A stretch of DNA of 64,000 bases, from assembly GCA_002316315.1 (NCBI GenBank), contig DCDG01000018.1:62001-126000 (forward strand). Reading direction: 5' to 3'. Each line of letters starts with the position of its first letter. Within the stretch, counting starts at the first letter, position 1. The DNA is from Candidatus Aminicenantes bacterium UBA1061. Lineage in GTDB: Bacteria; Acidobacteriota; Aminicenantia; Aminicenantales; Saccharicenantaceae. Under the pieces are notes generated by a model. That model was given only the letters and a program-made list of their open reading frames with translations. It searched no databases and had not been told where the DNA came from. Made by a program: the position numbers and the translations under genes. Shown here piece after piece: positions 62,533 through 64,000 of the stretch.

Positions 62533-63720
62533 ATGGAAGATAAAAGTCAAAGAAATTTAGAAACTCAGGTGATTCATGCTGGCTATGAGCTAGATAAAGC
62601 CACTCGCAGTGTCTCCCCACCTATCTATCAGACCTCGACTTTCGCCTTTGAGAGTGCCGAGCAGGGGGCGGCATTATTTGCCGGTAAAGAAAAAGGATAT
62701 ATTTATACGCGCCTTGGTAATCCTACTATTGAAGCTCTCGAACAGGCAGTCGCCAGCCTGGAAAAAGGTGTTGGGGCTCTGGCTACTTCCACCGGTATGG
62801 CCGCCGTCTCAACGGTTTATTTTTCGCTGCTCGAAAAAGACACTCACCTGATCGGTACGGCTGCTCTTTACGGCGCTTCCAGAACTATCATTGAAACCGA
62901 GTTTGTCCGCTATGGGGTAACCTCAGATTTTGTTGATACCTCCAACCTGGACGAAATCAGGAAAAAAATCAGAAAAAATACCAGACTTCTTTACATTGAA
63001 AGCCCGGCTAATCCCACAATGGCCCTGACTGATATCCAGGGCTGTGCTCAAATTGCCAGAGAGCACGGGCTGGTTTTAGCGGTTGATAATACTTTTGCAT
63101 CGCCCATTCTGCAGAACCCGCTGGAACTAGGAGCGGATGTCGTCCTCCACAGCGTGACCAAATTTATAAATGGCCACAGTGATGTGGTTGGCGGCATAAT
63201 CGTCAGCAAAACAAATGAGCTACAGGAACGCCTGGCCAGGGTTCTTCACCTGCTGGGCGGAACCATGGATCCCCATCAGGCCTGGCTGGTTCTGCGCGGT
63301 TTAAGGACACTTTATCTCCGGGTAGAAAAAGCTCAGGACAATGCCAGAAAATTAGCTTCCTGGCTCGAATCTCAGCCCAAAGTCGCCTGGGTTAACTATC
63401 CCGGCCTGCCCGGCCATGCTCAATTTGAACTGATGAAAAAGCAGATGAAAGGTCCTGGCTCTATGATTTCTTTTGGCCTCAAAGGTGGTTATGAGGCTGG
63501 TCTGAAGCTAATCAACAGCGTTAAACTTTGCACCCTGGCCGTTTCTCTCGGTGGGATTGAAACTTTAATCGAGCATCCAGCCAGTATGACTCATGCTGGA
63601 GTTTCAAGAGAAGAGAAAGAGAAAGCAGGCATTACAGATGATCTTATTCGCCTCTCAGTCGGCTGTGAGGCTTATGAAGACTTAAGGGCTGACCTCGAAC
63701 AAGCAATGGGTCAGTGCTAA
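62533..63720 (+). CDS. Cys/Met metabolism PLP enzyme (methionine gamma-lyase or cystathionine gamma-lyase/synthase type)
   Basis: A 395-residue PLP enzyme. Signatures are ETQVIHAGYELDKATRSVSP, YTRLGNPTIEALEQAVASLE and the PLP lysine K210 in VVLHSVTKFINGHSDVVGG, with SLGGIETLIEHPASMTHAGV near the end. Overall it resembles methionine gamma-lyase most, but the cysteine found after LYG in well-studied gamma-lyases is Ala here (LYGASRT). Gamma-elimination of methionine, cystathionine gamma-lyase or gamma-synthase are all possible. AGGTGAAAAAAC precedes the ATG. Confidence 0.85.
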   Translation: MEDKSQRNLETQVIHAGYELDKATRSVSPPIYQTSTFAFESAEQGAALFAGKEKGYIYTRLGNPTIEALEQAVASLEKGVGALATSTGMAAVSTVYFSLLEKDTHLIGTAALYGASRTIIETEFVRYGVTSDFVDTSNLDEIRKKIRKNTRLLYIESPANPTMALTDIQGCAQIAREHGLVLAVDNTFASPILQNPLELGADVVLHSVTKFINGHSDVVGGIIVSKTNELQERLARVLHLLGGTMDPHQAWLVLRGLRTLYLRVEKAQDNARKLASWLESQPKVAWVNYPGLPGHAQFELMKKQMKGPGSMISFGLKGGYEAGLKLINSVKLCTLAVSLGGIETLIEHPASMTHAGVSREEKEKAGITDDLIRLSVGCEAYEDLRADLEQAMGQC

Positions 63721-63799
63721 ATTAAAGCGGGAAATTGCTAATTTTAAATTAGTGGCTCGATCAAAGAAAAACATTAACCTGTTTTAAACCTATTTAAGT

Positions 63800-64000
63800 T
63801 TAAGGCTGGCTTTTCGCCAGTTGTTCGGCTAGCTCTCCTTCTGCCCGGTAATAAACTCCGCTCCCCGTAGCAATGATCTGCCCGTTTTTTCCGATAAGCC
63901 TTCCTTCCGCGACAAAAGCTTTACCAGGGCGTCTGGTCACCCAACCCTCCGCTCTAATTTTCTCACCGATTCTTGCTGGCTGTTTAAACTCAACGGTCAA
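63800..64000 (-). CDS. Hotdog-fold thioesterase family protein (5' end outside window)
   Basis: The visible 66 residues (TVEFKQPARIGEKIRAEGWV, then GRLIGKNGQIIATGSGVYYR) match the second half of PaaI/YbgC-type hotdog proteins. The start codon lies beyond base 64000; the leading TTG is internal. Typical members hydrolyse acyl-CoA thioesters. It is convergent with the PLP enzyme gene. Confidence 0.75.
   Translation of the reverse strand: MTVEFKQPARIGEKIRAEGWVTRRPGKAFVAEGRLIGKNGQIIATGSGVYYRAEGELAEQLAKSQP

Noticed and set aside
63738..63752. CTAATTTTAAATTAG palindrome after the PLP enzyme gene
   Set aside because: The loop would be one base and no T-run follows, so it does not support a terminator; AT-rich palindromes of this size occur by chance.

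Overview
The window looks like a chromosome segment of an uncultured anaerobic, protein- and sugar-degrading bacterium of the Acidobacteriota / Candidatus Aminicenantes kind. The reasons are a protein with the VWFA-related 'acidobacterial' domain, many lipoprotein six-bladed beta-propellers carrying a G-x-G-P-G-E-F-like motif, a Gld-type ABC operon and Sec/lipobox-exported hydrolases, all at moderate GC. The taxon is an inference; there is no rRNA gene here.

Layout. 0-1.5 kb: glycine cleavage genes gcvT-gcvH (minus). 1.9-3.0 kb: decayed propeller genes. 3.0-9.6 kb: argS, then a four-gene ABC exporter operon (ATPase, permease, GldG-like, DUF4340). 9.7-18.0 kb: a GAF/degenerate-GGDEF protein, a flavodiiron protein, a GNAT acetyltransferase, a membrane protein, a DUF1846 protein and a GH106-like lipoprotein. 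18.2-26.4 kb: an M3 peptidase, two tRNA-Ser genes flanking a C_GCAxxG_C_C protein and an M55 aminopeptidase, then serS, a DUF72 protein and lysA. 26.5-46.7 kb is an accessory region: an M64 peptidase, a sialidase, a C39-like peptidase, five intact propellers, a VWFA protein, small exported Cys peptides, thioredoxin-fold partners, IS fragments and repeated copies of the dnaE2 3' end. 46.7-51.5 kb: the lexA-dinB-dnaE2 mutagenesis operon. 51.7-56.1 kb: two more propellers, an intact IS150-type element and an IS remnant. 56.3-64 kb: a serpin, a DsbD-N domain protein, two tandem TPR-TlpA lipoproteins, a PLP gamma-lyase and a partial thioesterase.

Two things stand out. First, a thioredoxin-fold protein, a beta-propeller and a small secreted cysteine peptide occur together twice, in opposite gene orders (38.1-40.5 kb and 44.8-46.6 kb). 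This suggests an envelope or secreted-peptide system related in logic to Bacteroidetes NVEALA/propeller pairs. Second, the last ~80 codons of dnaE2 exist as four extra copies (26.5, 30.9, 34.0 and 37.2 kb), all in the orientation of dnaE2. Three of them are joined to a repeated end sequence (TAAATGGGGTC...) that truncates or fuses to neighbouring genes, so this tail behaves like a dispersed repeat.

The visible physiology is glycine cleavage, peptide and glycan breakdown outside the cytoplasm, oxygen/NO detoxification by the flavodiiron protein, extracytoplasmic thiol chemistry (three TlpA-like or DsbD-N proteins) and SOS-type mutagenesis.
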